Source of the DNA: Chloroflexota bacterium
GTDB lineage: Bacteria > Chloroflexota > Dehalococcoidia > Tepidiformales > Tepidiformaceae
NCBI GenBank assembly: GCA_016234445.1
Contig: JACRBT010000005.1
Span: 62,001-126,000, forward strand
Reading direction: 5' to 3'
DNA length: 64,000 nt
Of this stretch, positions 55,518 to 63,617 are shown piece after piece (positions within the stretch are counted from its first letter, which is position 1; the number at the start of each line of letters is the position of its first letter). The notes below the pieces were generated by a model. That model saw only the letters and a list, made by a program, of their open reading frames with translations, was not told the origin of the DNA and searched no databases. Position numbers and translations under genes: made by a program.

Positions 55518-56710
55518 GGGATCGCCCCCCGCTCCTTCAGCGCGATGATCCCGTCCCAGTCGTAGCCGAGGTCGAGGAGCACCTGTTCGGTGTCCTGCCC
55601 CAGCTCCGGTACCCAGCCGCGAAACTCGATTGGCGTGCCGAAAAAATCCGCCGGTGTCGCCACCTGGCGGATCGGCCCGTCCGGCCCCGGGACCTCCACG
55701 AACACCCCCGCGGCTTCCGCGGCGGGGTCCTTTGTCACGTCCTCGATCGTGTTCACGGGCGCCCACCAGACGTTTTCGCGGTCGAAGATCGGCGCCCACT
55801 CTGCCAGGGTCCTCGTGGCCATCACCGCGTCGATTTCGGCCACCAACGCCTCCGCGTTCAGCATCCGCGCGGGGATGCTGTTGAAGCGCGCATCCGCGGC
55901 CATCCATTCGACCCCCAGCGCCCGGATAAGGTCCGGCCAGTGGCGGTCGGCCTGGAGGAGAAGCAGCCAGAACCATTTGCCGTCCCGGTCGCGGAAGCTG
56001 TTGATGATCGGGTTGACCGCGTGCCGCCGGTCATACGGCACGATCGGTGCCCCGAGGCGCAGGTGCGTGTTCGTGTCCCAGCCCATCATGTAGGCGCCAA
56101 CCCGCAGCAGCGAAACCGCCAGCCGCTGGCCCTTGCCGGTCTTTTCGCGGGCGAAGAGCGCCGCCGAAATCGCCCCCGCCGCGTTCGCACCCGTCATGTG
56201 GTCACCCATCCCGCCGCGCTGTTGCGGGGGCTCCAGGCCGGGCGCTGTTAGGCTCGCCGCCACCCCGGCACGCGCCCAGAAGGCGCCGATGTCGTAGGCG
56301 GCCCGGTTCGCTTCCTCTCCCGCCGGCCCGTAGCCGGTGACCTGGCAGTAGACGAGCCGGGGGTTGCGCCCGGCGCAGGCGTCGTACCCCAGCCCGAACT
56401 TCTCAAGCACCCGCGGCCGGTAGTTCGAAACGAACACGTCGGCTTCGTCGATCAGGCGGCGGGCGACGGCGAGCCCTTCCTCGTTGTCGAGGTTGAGGGC
56501 GATACTCCGCTTCCCCCGGTTGTCGAGTTCGAACGGCGGGTTCGCGGGGAGGTCCAAGAGCCCGGCGAAGAGCCCCCGGAACGGGTCGCCCTCCGGCGGC
56601 TCGATCTTGACGACGTCGGCGCCCCAGTCGGCGAGGATGCCCCCGCAAGATGGCCCCGCCACCCAGACACCCATCTCCACGACCTTTACCCCTGTCAGCG
56701 GTCCTGCCAT
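55514..56710 (-). CDS. Family III CoA-transferase (CaiB/BaiF)
   Basis: A 398-residue protein with the family signature GPSCGGILADWGADVVKIEPPEGDPFR near residue 19, LNLDNEEGLAVARRLIDEADVFVSNYRP near residue 82, and the nucleophile Asp140 in AAYDIGAFWARAG. These enzymes transfer CoA between carboxylic acids, via a covalent Asp-CoA anhydride; relatives include formyl-CoA transferase (Frc), CaiB and BaiF. Together with the 2-hydroxyacyl-CoA lyase-like gene nearby it suggests a CoA-ester route similar to oxalate or 2-hydroxy-acid degradation. The downstream GyrI-like gene overlaps it by 4 nt. Confidence 0.92.
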   Translation of the reverse strand: MAGPLTGVKVVEMGVWVAGPSCGGILADWGADVVKIEPPEGDPFRGLFAGLLDLPANPPFELDNRGKRSIALNLDNEEGLAVARRLIDEADVFVSNYRPRVLEKFGLGYDACAGRNPRLVYCQVTGYGPAGEEANRAAYDIGAFWARAGVAASLTAPGLEPPQQRGGMGDHMTGANAAGAISAALFAREKTGKGQRLAVSLLRVGAYMMGWDTNTHLRLGAPIVPYDRRHAVNPIINSFRDRDGKWFWLLLLQADRHWPDLIRALGVEWMAADARFNSIPARMLNAEALVAEIDAVMATRTLAEWAPIFDRENVWWAPVNTIEDVTKDPAAEAAGVFVEVPGPDGPIRQVATPADFFGTPIEFRGWVPELGQDTEQVLLDLGYDWDGIIALKERGAIP

Positions 56711-56956
56711 GCGCCCCCTCCTTGGTCTCGTTGGATTCTACGCTCGCGCTGCTTCCTGCCCCAGAGCGGCCGCCCGGCGCGAGCTGCGCATCCAACGACA
56801 CCGCCTTCCCGGCGGCCGCAGGGACTCCTCCCGCGGGTCTCGATCGATCGCGCCATCCGCCGCGAGCTTGACCGCGGCGCCCATCGTCGACCCCCTCGAG
56901 CCGAATGCCGACGAGCCGGGCACTACCCGGACGCCCAAGAGCAGGGCCAGGACCGC

Positions 56957-58150
56957 CTACACCACGGCGGCGGTGACGCTCATCACCGGCGGCAGCGTCC
57001 CCGGGAGGCGGTGCCAGCGCGCGCCCGCGTCCTCCCCGTAGTAGACCGCGCCGTTGCTCGTGCCCACATAGACGCCCTCGGACCGCAGCCCGTCGGTGTC
57101 GATCCCTTCCCGGTAGACGCTCTGGTAGTTGTGCGGCCCCGGCAGCCCGTTCGTCAGCCGCTCCCACGTCTTCCCGGCGTCGCCCGTCCGGTAGACCGCG
57201 AACTGGCCCGGCGCCACCCGGAAGTTGTCCGCGCCGTAGTCCAGCGGCACGACGAAGACGCCGTCCGCGCCCTGCTTCGTCACCCCGATGCCGAACCCGT
57301 GGAACGAAGGCAGCCCCTCGGTCACGTCCACCCAGGTTGCGCCACGATCGTCCGACCGGAACACGCCCCAGTGTGCTTGGCCCCAGAGACGGTCCGGGTT
57401 CTTCGTGTCGAGGCGCATCCGGTGGAGTTCGTCCAGGCCCGCCGGGTCCTTGCCGGGGGGCAGGAGCGACGGGAACTGGCCGATGGCTTCCGCCAGCAGC
57501 TTCACCGCCGCCGGGTGCGTCGGGATGGCATTGTGCGAAAACACGTCCCAGGTGGCTCCCCCGTCGGTCGACTTGAACGAACCGCCGGCGCCCACGCAGA
57601 GGTAGATCCCTCGCGCGTCACGCGGGTCCACCTGGATGGAGTGCATGCAGGAGTCGCCGCCGCCCGTGCCCGACCAGTACAGCCGGTAATCATGGCGGTT
57701 GATCGACTCCACGGGCGCCCACGAACGGCCCCAGTCCTCGCTCCGGAAGAGGCCCGCCGGTTGGGTGCCCGCGTAGACGACGCCAGGCTCGCTGGCGTGC
57801 CCGGGGGCGACGTTCCAGATGCTGCCGATCGCCCCCGGCGCCGTCAGGTTCCACTCGCCCATGGGATGCTTGCTCGGGCTCCGCATGTCCGGCGGGAACT
57901 TGAGCCCTTCGCTCCGGTAGTCCCAGGTCTTGCCCAGGTCCTCGCTCTTCGCGACCGACGGGCCCCAGGCCCAGTGGTTCGCGGCGGCGTAGAGACGGGG
58001 CGTCGTGCCCCGGAGGTCGGCGGCCAGATGCAGGAACGTCCAGCCCGGAAGGATCGGTTCCGAAAGCTCCCAATTCTCTCGCCGTTCGTCGGAGGTATAG
58101 ACGAAGCCGCCCTTCTTCGTCCCTACCAGCAATAGAACTCTTGATGGCAT
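56957..58150 (-). CDS. BNR/sialidase-like beta-propeller protein
   Basis: A 397-residue protein, without signal peptide, built of repeated blades with Asp-box sequences (S-x-D-x-G-x-T-W): KSEDLGKTWDYRS, RSEDWGRSWAPVE, KSTDGGATWDVFS, RSDDRGATWVDVT, and RTGDAGKTWERLT. This is a WD40/YVTN-like or exo-alpha-sialidase-type propeller (photosystem assembly Ycf48-like group). No sialidase catalytic set can be seen; it may bind ligands or protein partners in the cytoplasm. The 246-bp space before the CoA-transferase gene holds nothing recognisable. Confidence 0.87.
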   Translation of the reverse strand: MPSRVLLLVGTKKGGFVYTSDERRENWELSEPILPGWTFLHLAADLRGTTPRLYAAANHWAWGPSVAKSEDLGKTWDYRSEGLKFPPDMRSPSKHPMGEWNLTAPGAIGSIWNVAPGHASEPGVVYAGTQPAGLFRSEDWGRSWAPVESINRHDYRLYWSGTGGGDSCMHSIQVDPRDARGIYLCVGAGGSFKSTDGGATWDVFSHNAIPTHPAAVKLLAEAIGQFPSLLPPGKDPAGLDELHRMRLDTKNPDRLWGQAHWGVFRSDDRGATWVDVTEGLPSFHGFGIGVTKQGADGVFVVPLDYGADNFRVAPGQFAVYRTGDAGKTWERLTNGLPGPHNYQSVYREGIDTDGLRSEGVYVGTSNGAVYYGEDAGARWHRLPGTLPPVMSVTAAVV

Positions 58151-58282
58151 GTTCGCTCCCCATCAGAAATTGAGCCGCAGGGTACCACGGCCAGTCCCGG
58201 CGACGGTAGTGGCTGGACTTTCTCAATCTTCACCGGCGCGACGGCGTGCTTCGCCGAGTACTTCGCCAACAAAGTTGGCGTT

Positions 58283-58332
58283 CCCTCCCCCTCTCCTCCC
58301 CGACGGAGGAGAGGGGGCCGGGGGGTGAGGGG
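58283..58332. repeat. CCCTCTCC-type palindromic intergenic repeat, copy 3
   Basis: CCCTCCCCCTCTCCTCCCCG / CGGAGGAGAGGGGGCC, then GGGGGGTGAGGGG. It is preceded at 58256 by AGTACTTCGCCAACAAAGTT, also seen beside copy 1. The gap 58151 to 58514 between two minus-strand genes (364 bp) contains only this and copy 4. Confidence 0.88.
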
Positions 58333-58426
58333 CCTCGCCACGATCGCACCGAGTACTTGTAACCGGGCGGAGGCTGGTTGGTCCGAACTGCTCCCGGTAC
58401 GTCACTTCCGCCATGGCCCCGCGTTT

Positions 58427-58476
58427 CCTCCCCCTCTCCTCCCCGACGGAGGAGAGGGGGCCGGGGGGTGAGGGGG
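58427..58476. repeat. CCCTCTCC-type palindromic intergenic repeat, copy 4
   Basis: CCTCCCCCTCTCCTCCCCG / CGGAGGAGAGGGGGCC, then GGGGGGTGAGGGGG. It lies 38 nt beyond the stop codon of the aldo/keto reductase gene and is nearly identical to copy 3, 95 nt to its left. Confidence 0.88.
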
Positions 58477-58514
58477 CCGCGCAACCATCGAACGGCGGCG
58501 TCGTGCTCCCGGTG

Positions 58515-59522
58515 CTACACCCGGTAGGGGTGCGGCCCGAACTCGGCTTCGTAGAACGGCGAAACCATCTGCCCCGGACGGATCACGCGGTTCACTTCCC
58601 GCAGGTCTTCCTCCGAGAAGGTGACGCTGAGCGCCCCGAGGTTGTCTTCGAGTTGCTCCATGGTGCGCGGCCCGATGATCGCGCTCGACACGCCCGGCTG
58701 CTGGACGCACCACGCCAGCGCGAACTGCGACAGGGTCACTCCCTTTGCCTCCGCCAGCGGCTTCAACCCGTCGATCACGTCGAAGATCCGGTCGTTCATC
58801 CGCCGCCGCTGCATCGGGTTGGACTCCCAGTTCGCGAACCGGCTGTCTTCCGGCGGCGCTTCGTCGCGGTTGTACTTGCCCGTCAGCAGTCCGCCGCCAA
58901 GCGGGCTCCAGGGGATGAGCCCGAACCCGTAGGTCTGGGCCATCGGGATCAGTTCGCGTTCGATCCGCCGGTCGAGCAGGTTGTAGGGCGGCTGCTCGCA
59001 GACGAAGCGGTTCAGGCCCAGTTCCTTCGAAACCCAGAGCGACTCCACCAGTTGCCAGGCCGCGAACGTGCTCGTCCCCAGGTAGCGCACCTTGCCCGAC
59101 CGCACGAGGTCGTCCAGCGCCCGGAGCGTCTCGTCGATCGGGATGCCAGGCTCCGGCCGGTGGATCTGGTAGAGGTCGATGTAGTCGGTCTGGAGCCTCC
59201 GAAGGCTCGCCTCGCACTGCTCGATGATGTGCCGGCGGCTGTTGCCCAGGTCGTTCGGCCCCTCGCCCATCACCCCGTGGACCTTCGTCGCGAGGATGAC
59301 CTGGTTGCGCTTGCCGTTTCGCTTCAGGGCTTCGCCCGTCGCCTCTTCGCTCTTCCCCCGGCTGTAGACGTTCGCCGTGTCGAGGAAGTTGATCCCCGCA
59401 TCGAGCGCCCGGTCGATGATGTCCGCCGAGTCGGCGGGAGTCGTCTTGCCCCCGAACATCATGCAGCCCAGGCAAAGGCTGCTCACCTTCACGCCGGTCC
59501 GGCCCAGTGGTCGCATTTCCAT
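58515..59522 (-). CDS. Aldo/keto reductase
   Basis: A 335-residue protein from the Met of MEMRPLGRTGVKVSSLCLG. The catalytic tetrad is present: Asp and Tyr in LDTANVYSRGKSEEATGEAL near residue 47, Lys in ILATKVHG near residue 77, His in YIDLYQIHRPEPGIP near residue 118. The NADPH-binding loop reads GVSSAIIGPRTMEQLEDNLGAL near residue 280. The length and GMMFGG-like CMMFGGKTTPAD segment place it among the YajO/Tas-like AKR group. Aldehyde or ketone substrate unknown. It may be cotranscribed with the upstream SUMF1-like gene (67-nt gap). Confidence 0.93.
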   Translation of the reverse strand: MEMRPLGRTGVKVSSLCLGCMMFGGKTTPADSADIIDRALDAGINFLDTANVYSRGKSEEATGEALKRNGKRNQVILATKVHGVMGEGPNDLGNSRRHIIEQCEASLRRLQTDYIDLYQIHRPEPGIPIDETLRALDDLVRSGKVRYLGTSTFAAWQLVESLWVSKELGLNRFVCEQPPYNLLDRRIERELIPMAQTYGFGLIPWSPLGGGLLTGKYNRDEAPPEDSRFANWESNPMQRRRMNDRIFDVIDGLKPLAEAKGVTLSQFALAWCVQQPGVSSAIIGPRTMEQLEDNLGALSVTFSEEDLREVNRVIRPGQMVSPFYEAEFGPHPYRV

Positions 59523-59589
59523 GTGTGCTTGTGTGCCCCGTCCTTGTTGTGCTTCCCGTTGTACCAGAACCGGCCGCCAGCCGCGCAGC

Positions 59590-60300
59590 CTACGCGTCGG
59601 CGTAGACGCGGAAGCCGAAGTCGCTGTACCGGAACGACGGGTCAAGGCTGGAGCGAGCGTTGATCCGGGTGACTTTCTCCCGGTGGCGCCAGCTTCCCCC
59701 ACGGCTGGCGCGCCGCCGCGTCTCGCCCGGCCCGGTCGCGTTCTCCGTGGGCGAAAGGGCGTAGTAGGCGGGGTCGTACCAGTCGCTGCACCATTCGTGG
59801 ACGTTCTCCGCCATGCACCGCAGCCCGTAGCCGTTGGCGCACTCCGGCCGCGGCGCGTGCGGCGCGGTCATCGCGTCGATTTCGGCGGCGATGGGATGCC
59901 GGTCGCCCGGCCACGGCCAGTCGCCCCCGGCCAGGCCCCCGAGGGCGGCGAATTCGCGCTCGGCCTCGGTCGGCAGCCGGAAGTCAGTACCGGTGACCTC
60001 CAGCAGCCATGCGCAATAGGCCATGGCGTCGAACCAGTTGATTCCCACAACAGGCTGCCCGGGCGCCGCGAACCGGTCCTCTGCGATGAACGGTGGCATA
60101 GCCACGCCCGCCGCGGCTACGTACGCGAGGTACTGGGTGTTGTTCACGGGCGAGACCCCCGCCCGGAAGGGCCTCACAGTCACGGTGTGCGCAGGACGCT
60201 CGTCCGGACGGCTGTCTTCCTTCCCCATCCGGAAGGTCCCGCCCGGGACGCCCACGAGTTCGGGGATTTCGATGCCCGTCCGCAGCCTCCCGTAAGCCAT
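59590..60300 (-). CDS. SUMF1/formylglycine-generating-enzyme-like domain protein without the catalytic cysteines
   Basis: A 236-residue protein with the FGE-sulfatase fold: VPGGTFRMGKEDSRPDERPAHTVTVRPF near residue 17, PVVGINWFDAMAYCAWLLEVTGTDFRLPTEAEREFAALGG near residue 84, and ENVHEWCSDWYDPAYY near residue 165. In active enzymes the core ends RGGSWxCxxxxCR; here it is SRGGSWRHREKVTRINARSSLD, with both Cys missing. It is therefore not a classical sulfatase-activating enzyme; similar proteins include EgtB-like sulfoxide synthases or binding proteins. It is preceded by a PPOX and an MBL gene with gaps of 11 and 9 nt. Confidence 0.88.
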   Translation of the reverse strand: MAYGRLRTGIEIPELVGVPGGTFRMGKEDSRPDERPAHTVTVRPFRAGVSPVNNTQYLAYVAAAGVAMPPFIAEDRFAAPGQPVVGINWFDAMAYCAWLLEVTGTDFRLPTEAEREFAALGGLAGGDWPWPGDRHPIAAEIDAMTAPHAPRPECANGYGLRCMAENVHEWCSDWYDPAYYALSPTENATGPGETRRRASRGGSWRHREKVTRINARSSLDPSFRYSDFGFRVYADA

Positions 60301-60311
60301 ACCGCCAGCGC

Positions 60312-60728
60312 CTACCCGGGCGCCAGGGACCGGATGCGCGTCGGCGCGATCGTCACCACGACCCACTTCGCCGCCATCCGTTCCCATCCGGGAAGGGTCG
60401 CCGCGGCCTTCTCCGGGCTGTAGTACCGGTGTGCCAACCGCCGCGCCAGTTCCATTCCGCCCTCGGTCTCGATCGTCGCGTTGCCTTCGATCGTCACCCA
60501 CGCCTCGTCCACGCCGGCGGGTTCTTCCACCGAGAGGCAGACGCGCGGGTCCGCCCGGATCCGCCCAACCTTCTCCGAGTCGACCGAGGTGAAGAGCCGC
60601 GCCGCCGCGCCGTCCCATTCGAACCAGACCGGCACCGACGTTGGCCGCCCGTCGGCGTACAGCGTCACGAGCTTCGCGATCCGTGTCTCGCCGAGGAATG
60701 CGTCGACCTGCGCTGGCGTCATCTTCAT
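60312..60728 (-). CDS. PPOX-type split-barrel oxidoreductase
   Basis: A 138-residue protein with IAKLVTLYADGRPTSVPVWFEWDGAAARLFTSVDSEKVGRIRADPRVCLSVEEP, a canonical split-barrel of the pyridoxamine-phosphate-oxidase superfamily. The C-terminal part ends GWERMAAKWVVVTIAPTRIRSL. FMN or F420 is the expected cofactor. It forms a tight group with the MBL gene upstream (9-nt gap) and the SUMF1-like gene downstream (11 nt), all on the minus strand. Confidence 0.87.
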   Translation of the reverse strand: MKMTPAQVDAFLGETRIAKLVTLYADGRPTSVPVWFEWDGAAARLFTSVDSEKVGRIRADPRVCLSVEEPAGVDEAWVTIEGNATIETEGGMELARRLAHRYYSPEKAAATLPGWERMAAKWVVVTIAPTRIRSLAPG

Positions 60729-60737
60729 CGCAGGCGG

Positions 60738-61430
60738 CTACTGGGCGCTGGTCCAGTGGCCGGCGTCGCCCCGGCGCATCAGCCACTCAAGGACGAACGG
60801 GTTGTGCTTCCTCTCGAACGCGACCGTCGTCTCGTCCATGTGCCCCGGCAACACCATCGTCTCCTCCGGGAGCCTCAGGAGCTTGCCGCAGATGCTCTCC
60901 ATCTCCTGTTCGAAGCTGCCCCCGGGCATGTCCGTCCGGCCGATGGAGCCGCGGAAGAGCGTGTCGCCGCTGAAGAGCATGCCTTCGGTGTAGAAGCTCA
61001 CGCTCCCCGGCGTATGCCCGGGCGTCCCCAGCGTCTGGAGCCGCAGCCCCTCAACTTCGACCACGTCGCCTTCCTTCACGAAGAGGTCCGGGTCGGGCGG
61101 CCCCTGGGAAACGTCGAGCCCGAACCGCGCCGCCGCGCCCTTCCAGCCGTTTCGCAGGAGATCGAGGTCGCCTAAGTGGAGGAGGAACTTCGCCCCCGTC
61201 GCCGAATGGATCCCGTGGACGCCCATCACGTGGTCGATGTGCGCGTGCGAGTTCGCGATCAGCTTGATGGTCACGCCCATGTCCCGCGCCAGGGCCAGGA
61301 TCTCATCCGGCTGGTCACCGGGGTCGATGCAGATCGCCTCGCCGGTGCGGCGGCTGCCGACCACCCAGCAGTTCTCCTGGAACACCCCGACAACGATGCC
61401 CCGGACCATCAATTCGTTCGCTACTTCCAT
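60738..61430 (-). CDS. MBL-fold hydrolase, glyoxalase II-like
   Basis: A 230-residue protein; ATG at 61430 is used, and a Met seven codons later is an alternative. It shows the metal motif ANSHAHIDHVMGVHGI near residue 60, the third His in TLGTPGHTPGSVSFY near residue 134, the bridging Asp in MLFSGDTLFRGSIGRTDMPGGSFEQEM near residue 153, and the last His in VLPGHMDETTVAFERKHNPF near residue 195. The RTD motif is typical of the glyoxalase II-like/PDO subgroup. Thioester or persulfide substrates are likely. It starts a probable operon with the PPOX and SUMF1-like genes. Confidence 0.91.
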   Translation of the reverse strand: MEVANELMVRGIVVGVFQENCWVVGSRRTGEAICIDPGDQPDEILALARDMGVTIKLIANSHAHIDHVMGVHGIHSATGAKFLLHLGDLDLLRNGWKGAAARFGLDVSQGPPDPDLFVKEGDVVEVEGLRLQTLGTPGHTPGSVSFYTEGMLFSGDTLFRGSIGRTDMPGGSFEQEMESICGKLLRLPEETMVLPGHMDETTVAFERKHNPFVLEWLMRRGDAGHWTSAQ

Positions 61431-61498
61431 GATCCAAAGGATAGGACATCGCGCCCGTTGCCGTTGGCCGTACCGCCCCCGGCACGTACAAGTGACCG

Positions 61499-62230
61499 GT
61501 GGACCCCGTCGAAGCCAGCCTGGTCATCGTCCTTGCCGGGCTGGCGGCGTTCACGCAGTCGCTCAGCGGGTTCGGGTTCTCTCTCTTCATCGTCCCGCCG
61601 CTCGCCCTCGTGGTCGGCCCGAAGGATGCGGTGGTGCTGGCGAACACGCTCGGCACGGCCGTCAACGCCGTGATGATCACCCGCGCGCACGAGCACATCG
61701 ACTGGCGGCTCGGATTCACACTGCTCGCCGGGGCAGCCGCCGGGATGCCGCTCGGCCTGCTCGTCCTCGTCGTCATCGACCCCACGCCGCTCCAGGTCCT
61801 CATCGCCATCACCGTGCTCGTTTCCACGGTCCTCGTCTGGCGGGGCGCAACCCTTCACGGCGCCGGCAAGCTCGGCGACGCCGCCGTCGGCCTGGTCAGC
61901 GGCGTCCTCAACACCAGCACTTCGATGTCCGGCCCGCCGGTGGTGCTCTACCTCCAGGGCCGCGGCGTCGCCCCCGAAACCTTCAGGGCGACGCTCGCCG
62001 CCTACTTCTTCGCGAGCAGCCTGATTGCGACGACGCTCTTTGTCGTCGGCGGCAGGTTCACCAGCGAGATCGTCCTCGTCGCCGCCGCCTCTATCCCCGC
62101 GCTCGGCATCGGCTGGGTGGCGGGAAACCGCGTCTACGGCCGCCTCGACCCCGTCCAGTTCCGCCGGGTCGTCATCGGCGTCCTCCTCGCCAGCGGCATC
62201 ATCGCCCTCGTCACCGCCTTCGCCCGATGA
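61499..62230 (+). CDS. TauE/SafE (TSUP) family permease
   Basis: A 243-residue membrane protein with a GTG start. About eight hydrophobic segments form two repeated halves, each starting with a motif of the family: FTQSLSGFGFSLFIVPPLALV near residue 19 and LVSGVLNTSTSMSGPPVVLYLQ near residue 137. TSUP permeases move sulfite, organosulfonates, or acetate-like anions across the inner membrane. The substrate is unknown; no sulfur-metabolism gene is adjacent. It is divergent from the MBL gene. Confidence 0.9.
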   Translation: MDPVEASLVIVLAGLAAFTQSLSGFGFSLFIVPPLALVVGPKDAVVLANTLGTAVNAVMITRAHEHIDWRLGFTLLAGAAAGMPLGLLVLVVIDPTPLQVLIAITVLVSTVLVWRGATLHGAGKLGDAAVGLVSGVLNTSTSMSGPPVVLYLQGRGVAPETFRATLAAYFFASSLIATTLFVVGGRFTSEIVLVAAASIPALGIGWVAGNRVYGRLDPVQFRRVVIGVLLASGIIALVTAFAR

Positions 62231-62252
62231 GGGCCGACGGCGCTGCGCCCGG

Positions 62253-62975
62253 TCAGGCTCGGGACGCGATGTACCGTCTCAGGAGTTCAGGGCTTGCCTC
62301 CCAGCCGAAGTGCGCGAAGAGCTGGATCGCGACATCGACGGCAACGTCGTCCGCGGTCCCCAACAACTCCTCGGCGCCCAGTTGGATGGGGCCAATGGAG
62401 AGGTCGTGCCGTGCGACATAGCCGGGGTGGCGGGGCGGCCACGCAAGGTCGTCCGAGAAGAGCAAGATCCCTGCGTTGCCGCGAAGCGCGACTTCGATCT
62501 GGACGCGCTCGCCGCCCGCGATGCGCGTCGCAAGGCGCCCTGCGAACGTGAGGAACGCACGGAGCGAATCGAGCGCCCAGTACGCCTCCAACAGCCCGGT
62601 AGGCGGTTGTGGCGGCTGGAGACGCGCAACCCTCTCTGCTCTCCACGCCTCATCGCCGTCTGCGTTGCCGGGGAGTACCAGGTGGTGCACAAATTGCCCG
62701 CTCTGATACAGCCGCCAGTAGCTCAGCTCGGGTTCCCACGACTCGACCCAGCCCGGCCCGGCGGCCGAATACCGGGGATCCCGGTCGAGTTCGGGATAGC
62801 TGGTCAGGCCGCGGTGGGTGCGCACCTGGCAGTCCTCAACCCGCCTCCAGCAGTCGTTCATGGTGGGGATGCGATGCTCGTCGTAGACGACGGGCCGGAG
62901 CAGGAATCGCCAGTGCGGATGCTCCGCCACGGCGGCGGCTTCGGCGGGGATGGGGCTGGAGGCAATCTGCGTCAT
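62253..62975 (-). CDS. Protein of unknown function paired with an AlbA_2-type protein
   Basis: A 240-residue soluble protein starting at the ATG 62975, which overlaps the stop of the upstream gene by 1 nt (a GTG one codon earlier gives the 4-nt GTGA overlap). No motif is recognised. It has a Trp-rich middle region (PGWVESWEPELSYWRLYQSGQFVHHL), a helical stretch LLEAYWALDSLRAFLTFAGRLATRI, and a C-terminal LFAHFGWEASPELLRRYI helix. The tight coupling to the AlbA_2-domain gene implies a shared role, possibly in nucleic-acid defence or regulation. It is convergent with the TauE gene. Confidence 0.7.
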   Translation of the reverse strand: MTQIASSPIPAEAAAVAEHPHWRFLLRPVVYDEHRIPTMNDCWRRVEDCQVRTHRGLTSYPELDRDPRYSAAGPGWVESWEPELSYWRLYQSGQFVHHLVLPGNADGDEAWRAERVARLQPPQPPTGLLEAYWALDSLRAFLTFAGRLATRIAGGERVQIEVALRGNAGILLFSDDLAWPPRHPGYVARHDLSIGPIQLGAEELLGTADDVAVDVAIQLFAHFGWEASPELLRRYIASRA

Positions 62976-63574
62976 CACAGTCCTCGCAGTTCTTCGACGT
63001 ATCGTTGTTCACTCGAGGATGCCACACCCGGGAGTCCTTGAGTACCCCCGAACTGGGAGAAGACCCTCACGAATCGGGCGACCGCCCGCTCCGTCGCGAG
63101 GTCCAGGAGTTCTCGCATGTCGCTCGCATCCCGGATCTCCGTCGTTTCGGGCATCCGGCGCGATCGGTAGTAGATCGCCCCCGGGCGAAGGCCGACCCCG
63201 CCTTTCCTGCAGATGACAGGCACATCGTGGAATTGGTCGACACTTACGACGGTGAACCTCTTCGTCTCCAGCTCCACCGTCGACACCTGCAGTGCCACGT
63301 AGGGGTTGGCGTAGCTGTTCACGTAAGCCCGAACACTGTCCTCGGTAAACGTCGCGGCGTCCTCTCTCGAAACCCCGGCGGCCGCGTACGTGTGGTCTGA
63401 GTTACGGCGCATGCCCAGCACGATGTAGCCGCCGTCTCGCAGGTTCGCCATGCCAAGTGCCGTCTTGGCGATCTTGTCCTTCAGCTCGTCCCATCGTTGC
63501 GACTCTTTGTACTCAACGTGGCGTTCTTCTCGCCGCCGCGCGATGAGGTCCTCCAATTCGCTGATATCCGCCAT
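62975..63574 (-). CDS. AlbA_2 (Schlafen-like) putative nucleic-acid-binding protein
   Basis: A 199-residue protein. The N-terminus EERHVEYKESQRWDELKDKIAKTALGMANLRDGGYIVLGM is the AlbA_2/Schlafen-type motif, with E-x-K in VEYKES and ANLRDGGYIVLG; these domains resemble RNase-like or ATP-binding helicase-associated folds. The rest is beta-rich (VVSVDQFHDVPVICRKGGVGLRPGAIYYRSRR). Related proteins occur in transcription regulators and in defence systems. The stop overlaps the next gene's start, so the two genes form a pair. Codon use is less GC-biased than in the surroundings (for instance TCTTTGTACTC, ACGTGGCG). Confidence 0.82.
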   Translation of the reverse strand: MADISELEDLIARRREERHVEYKESQRWDELKDKIAKTALGMANLRDGGYIVLGMRRNSDHTYAAAGVSREDAATFTEDSVRAYVNSYANPYVALQVSTVELETKRFTVVSVDQFHDVPVICRKGGVGLRPGAIYYRSRRMPETTEIRDASDMRELLDLATERAVARFVRVFSQFGGTQGLPGVASSSEQRYVEELRGL

Positions 63575-63617
63575 GGCGCGATTCTACGCGACCCCGCGGG
63601 CGTGTAGGCTTCCCCCC

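Noticed and set aside
56738-56938. A 66-residue minus-strand frame in the gap between the CoA-transferase and propeller genes
   Set aside because: It has no hydrophobic core or ribosome site and looks like random GC-rich sequence.
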